64,000 bases of DNA, taken from contig JBEVXU010000007.1 of the NCBI GenBank assembly GCA_040505895.1, positions 1-64,000 on the forward strand, in the 5' to 3' direction. The translations under genes and the position numbers were made by a program. Shown piece after piece: positions 60,812 through 64,000 of this stretch. Positions within the stretch are counted from its first letter, which is position 1. Each line of letters begins with the position of its first letter. Source of the DNA: Vondammii sp040505895. Its GTDB lineage: Bacteria > Pseudomonadota > Gammaproteobacteria > Chromatiales > Chromatiaceae. The notes under the pieces are model-generated. The model did no database searches. It saw nothing but the letters and a program-made list of their open reading frames with translations, and was not told where the DNA came from.

Positions 60812-62220
60812 TCAACGGGTAAGCTATACCCCTTCTCCCGGAACAGCCTCACACAGCACCTCACGGCCTCCGGATCATAAAGTCGACCACTTCCCTGCTC
60901 GGCCTCCTCCAGTGCCTTTTCAATACCCAGGCTGGGACGGTATGGTCGGTGACTGCTCATTGCCTCGATAACGTCGGCGACAGCTACAATCCTTGCCTCA
61001 AGACATATCTGATCCCCTTTCAGACCCTGAGGATACCCTGTTCCATCCAGACGCTCTTGATGCTGATGCGCAATCTCTGCTATCGGCCACGGGAATTTGA
61101 TGTCTTTTAAGATATCGTAGCCAACCTGAGGATGAGACTTGATAAAACTATACTCCATATCGTTCAGTTTAGTGGGCTTGCTTAATATCTCTGCTGGAAG
61201 ATGAATCTTTCCGATATCATGAATAGAGGCACCCAGTCTGATCCCCTCAATCCGATCTACACCTAAACCCATTTCCCGGGCGATGCTTACTGCGAGACTG
61301 GAGACCCGTTGTTGATGGCCTGCAGTATACGGATCCCTGGCTTCGATAGCCTTTGAAACGGCTGCAATAGTCCCGACAAGGCTTTCCTTAACCAACTCTT
61401 CTGCCTGCTTGCGCTCGGTGATATCCCGCACGGTGGCTTGTAGAACTTCTTTCCCATCCAGGGTCAGGCGCGTTAGCTGTACTTCGGCTGGAAAATCATC
61501 CCCATTGGAACGCCGATGAATCCATTCGAAAAAGTTCGTCCCATCTTGATACGCCGATGCAATCTTCTCGTCTGCAGCTACTACTGAGCTCCCGCCATCT
61601 GGCTGTGTGGGCGGAGATATGTCGCCTGGATGACGATCCAGAAATTCATCATGTGAAGCATAGCCAAATACCTTCAGGGTGGCTGCATTGCAGTCTAAGA
61701 AGCCTTGTTTATCAAGCAGCATGATGGCATCGCTCGACGACTCAAAGAGTGTGCGATATTTGCTCTCACTCTGTTGTAACTCTTTGGTGCTAAAATCAAC
61801 CATTCCCTGGAGATTTTTACGCATCTGGGATAGCTCCAGGTGGGTGCCAACCCGTGCCAACACCTCCTCCTCATGAAATGGTTTGGTGATGTAATCAACT
61901 GCCCCCAGGTGGAACCCTTTAATCACCTCGGACGTCTCTACACTTGCTGTAACAAAAATGATTGGGATATCTTTTGTCTGATCATCTTTCTGTAAGCGCT
62001 TGCATACTTCAAAGCCATCCATACCGGGCATTCTGATATCGAGAAGAATCAAGTCAGGGTTTCTTCCTTTTACTGCGGCAAGGGCCCGAGCCCCATTGGT
62101 TGCAGGACGAACCTTATACCCCTTGCCACCCAACAGATCCCTGAGCAGTTTGATATTTTCGAGAATATCATCCACCACCAAAATTTCGGCGGGATATTCG
62201 ATGTGATTGTGATCAGTCAT
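60808..62220 (-). CDS. Response regulator with PAS and HD-GYP phosphodiesterase
   Basis: ATG 62220 overlaps the kinase end by eight bases and gives 470 residues. Receiver (about 8-125, phospho-Asp in LILLDIRMP), coiled coil, PAS domain (about 150-275), then HD-GYP (about 285-470) with SIHDIGKIHLP and HQHQERLDGTGYPQGLKG. The HD and GYP residues are intact, so it should hydrolyse c-di-GMP. Partner of the hybrid kinase encoded just upstream; acts opposite to the cyclase at 23040. Confidence 0.93.
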   Translation of the reverse strand: MTDHNHIEYPAEILVVDDILENIKLLRDLLGGKGYKVRPATNGARALAAVKGRNPDLILLDIRMPGMDGFEVCKRLQKDDQTKDIPIIFVTASVETSEVIKGFHLGAVDYITKPFHEEEVLARVGTHLELSQMRKNLQGMVDFSTKELQQSESKYRTLFESSSDAIMLLDKQGFLDCNAATLKVFGYASHDEFLDRHPGDISPPTQPDGGSSVVAADEKIASAYQDGTNFFEWIHRRSNGDDFPAEVQLTRLTLDGKEVLQATVRDITERKQAEELVKESLVGTIAAVSKAIEARDPYTAGHQQRVSSLAVSIAREMGLGVDRIEGIRLGASIHDIGKIHLPAEILSKPTKLNDMEYSFIKSHPQVGYDILKDIKFPWPIAEIAHQHQERLDGTGYPQGLKGDQICLEARIVAVADVIEAMSSHRPYRPSLGIEKALEEAEQGSGRLYDPEAVRCCVRLFREKGYSLPVD

Positions 62221-64000
62221 CCGTAAACACCTCATGAAGGGTATCGAAATCGAACTCATCCACGCGCAGCTTTAATAGATCGGCAAGCTCCGGAGCCACT
62301 TTACGAACATCTTCTATCAAAGCATACGATACTTCTACATCAAGGAGAGTAACAGCCTCTTCCAGATTACTGCGCAATTGATCCGGAAGTGAAGATACCA
62401 GTGCTTTTGCCATATCCAACTGCTGCTTTACAGGAAAGGTGGCACTCTCCACCGCAGTTTCATAGGTATACGAGAGGCCCAGATGCTTCTTCAGACAGTC
62501 GAATATCTCATGAGCCTGAAATGGCTTGTGCAGCACTTCATCACAACCGGCATCCAGGATACCCTTTCGCTGCTCTTTGAAAGCACTGGCTGTTAAGGCC
62601 ACAATCTTAACCAGATCTCCACCGGGGAGTTTTCGAATCTGAGCTGTGGCCGCATACCCATCCAACACCGGCATACGCATATCCATCAGAATCAGTTGCG
62701 GTTTCCAGCTCTGGAACAGTTCTACCGCCTCCACGCCATTGTCTGCAATGCACACCTCACAGCCGATCTGTTTGAGAATCTGCTCAGCCACTTGTTGGTT
62801 GTCGGGATGATCATCAACCAGCAGAATGCGAGCGGCAGCCTGCCCTGTAGCCAGACCGATGATTTGATTGCCGATGTCGGGCGATGGCGTTGGGACGGTA
62901 GGGGGAAGTAGCAGGGCAAAGTGGAATCTGCTGCCCTCTCCCGGCGTGCTCGCCACAGTCAGCTTGCCTCCCATCAGGCGCACGAGTTCCCTGCTGATGG
63001 TAAGGCCAAGACCTGTACCCTCTCCTTTGGTGATGCCGTCTTCGGTCTGATAGAAGGCCTGAAAAATAAGCTCCTGCTCATCCTCACCGATACCGGGGCC
63101 GGTGTCGGTCACCTCGAAGCGGATTTTCTGCTCGGGCAGGGTCGTTACGTTCAGGTGAATCTCACCACTGTCGGTATACTTCACCGCGTTACCCAGAAGA
63201 TTGAGCAGTACCTGGCGCAGATGGTGCATATCACCCATAACAAAAGTAGGCAGGTTGTCGGAACAGTCGACGGTAAAGGCCAGTTCTTTGGCCAGGGTGC
63301 GGATACGGATTAGCTCCTCAATCGAGGCGATGGAGCTGGGCAGGTCGAAAGGTTCCCGGTTAATATCAGTCTCCCCGGTATCGACACGGGAGACCTCCAG
63401 AACATCGTTAATCAGGGAGAGCAGGCGCCGGCCGCTGCTGTTGATGGTGACAATACTCTTACGCTGCTCTGAGGGGATCTGTTCATCGCGCCCAAGGAGT
63501 TGGCTGAAGCCAAGAATGGCGTTGAGAGGGGTGCGGAGCTCATGGTTCATATTGGAGAGGAATATGCTTTTGGCCCGATTGGCAGATTCGGCGGCCTCTT
63601 TAGCCTTTACAAGGTTGCGATTTGCGACAGTCAGGGATTTTTCCACAGCTTGCCGTACAGTAATCTCCCTTGCCAGCCGCCGGTTCCAGGAAAGAATCGA
63701 TAGGAATACCATGACTGTAAGGGTGATAAGCAGGACAATGATCTGCTCTCTGCTCAGTTGCCACCACTGCTTGGATGGCGGCACAAGTTTATTAATCCAC
63801 TTCGCGAAGATGGCCGAGCGCTCCTGCTCGCTAACCATATTTAGTCCCTTGTTCAGGATAGGGATCAGTTCCGGCATATCTTTACGGACAACGATGGAGA
63901 GGTTTATGAAATATCCACTTTCTCCGACAACACGGAGATTGGTGATCCCCTCCTTGTCGATAAAATAGGAGAGCGAGGCGAGATTGGCAACAAAAACATC
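62213..64000 (-). CDS. Hybrid sensor kinase with periplasmic solute-binding sensor (5' end outside window)
   Basis: The frame is open to the right edge; residues before the internal ATG at 63877 (DVFVANLASLSYFIDKEGI, LSIVVRKDMPEL) continue a type-3 solute-binding domain, so the gene begins outside the window. Visible order: end of the binding domain, a membrane helix (IIVLLITLTVMVFLSIL), kinase core with MNHELRTPLNAILGF, ATPase boxes DTGPGIG and GEGTGLGL, then a receiver (RILLVDDHPDN, LILMDMRMPVLDG) and a helical C-terminal tail. BvgS-like layout. The ligand is unknown. Confidence 0.92.
   Translation of the reverse strand, partial: DVFVANLASLSYFIDKEGITNLRVVGESGYFINLSIVVRKDMPELIPILNKGLNMVSEQERSAIFAKWINKLVPPSKQWWQLSREQIIVLLITLTVMVFLSILSWNRRLAREITVRQAVEKSLTVANRNLVKAKEAAESANRAKSIFLSNMNHELRTPLNAILGFSQLLGRDEQIPSEQRKSIVTINSSGRRLLSLINDVLEVSRVDTGETDINREPFDLPSSIASIEELIRIRTLAKELAFTVDCSDNLPTFVMGDMHHLRQVLLNLLGNAVKYTDSGEIHLNVTTLPEQKIRFEVTDTGPGIGEDEQELIFQAFYQTEDGITKGEGTGLGLTISRELVRLMGGKLTVASTPGEGSRFHFALLLPPTVPTPSPDIGNQIIGLATGQAAARILLVDDHPDNQQVAEQILKQIGCEVCIADNGVEAVELFQSWKPQLILMDMRMPVLDGYAATAQIRKLPGGDLVKIVALTASAFKEQRKGILDAGCDEVLHKPFQAHEIFDCLKKHLGLSYTYETAVESATFPVKQQLDMAKALVSSLPDQLRSNLEEAVTLLDVEVSYALIEDVRKVAPELADLLKLRVDEFDFDTLHEVFTDD

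Noticed and set aside
1..64000. CRISPR arrays, rRNA operon, riboswitches
   Set aside because: Looked for on both strands; no repeat-spacer array, rRNA segment or recognisable riboswitch core was found.

Overview
The window looks like the chromosome of a chemolithotrophic gammaproteobacterium. It carries a complete membrane-bound hydrogen-uptake system, c-di-GMP, two-component and TRAP signalling and transport genes, gamma-type uvrB/aspC neighbours, tRNA-Val(GAC) and tRNA-Asn(GUU), and REP-like palindromes. A sulfur-oxidiser or symbiont of the Sedimenticola/Thiodiazotropha kind would fit, but that placement is inference from gene content; no rRNA or phylogenetic marker was compared.

Bases 1-11,000 are accessory DNA. 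They hold the tail of one TPR-CHAT (caspase-like) gene, a complete 1467-residue tandem paralogue with about twelve nearly identical 44-residue TPR repeats, a small orphan gene, a PcfJ-domain gene, a possible IS21-type end, a 25-residue membrane microprotein, a three-gene overlapping mini-operon of unknown function, and a lambda-type excisionase/integrase pair. The integrase ends next to the last gene of the hydrogenase regulatory operon, so 1-11,000 reads as an integrated island, or its right-hand part.

Bases 11,066-33,028 are a hydrogenase supercluster on the minus strand, in two long operons. The first runs hypA-B-C-D-E, hypX, hupR, hupT, hupU, hupV: nickel/iron centre maturation plus a cytoplasmic H2-sensing hydrogenase and its two-component relay. 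The second runs hybO-A-B-C, a small HupE-like protein, hybD, a hypC/hybG-like chaperone, hybE: a Tat-exported Hyb-type (group 1c-like) uptake hydrogenase. Each operon is preceded by a good match to a sigma-54 (-24/-12) promoter, which fits HupR being an NtrC-type activator with an intact GAFTGA loop. Between the operons, on the plus strand, a diguanylate cyclase is coupled to an orphan Fe(III)-type periplasmic binding protein.

Bases 33,029-50,000 are mostly housekeeping and transport genes: a DUF2868/DUF3482 membrane-GTPase pair, a GcvA-like LysR regulator, a CDF metal transporter, a metallo-beta-lactamase-fold protein, tRNA-Val, a MacAB-like exporter with two separate FtsX permeases, and a CPA1 antiporter with a cyclic-nucleotide-binding tail. 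Bases 48,564-53,659 hold a NarL-type two-component system next to a TakP-like TRAP transporter. Bases 53,998-58,978 hold an acyl-CoA thioesterase, uvrB, an aspartate aminotransferase and a FimT-type pseudopilin. After tRNA-Asn there is a small AT-richer patch with a broken gene, a Sel1 lipoprotein, a membrane protein and a decayed IS5-type transposase. The window ends in an HD-GYP response regulator and a hybrid sensor kinase that runs off the right edge.
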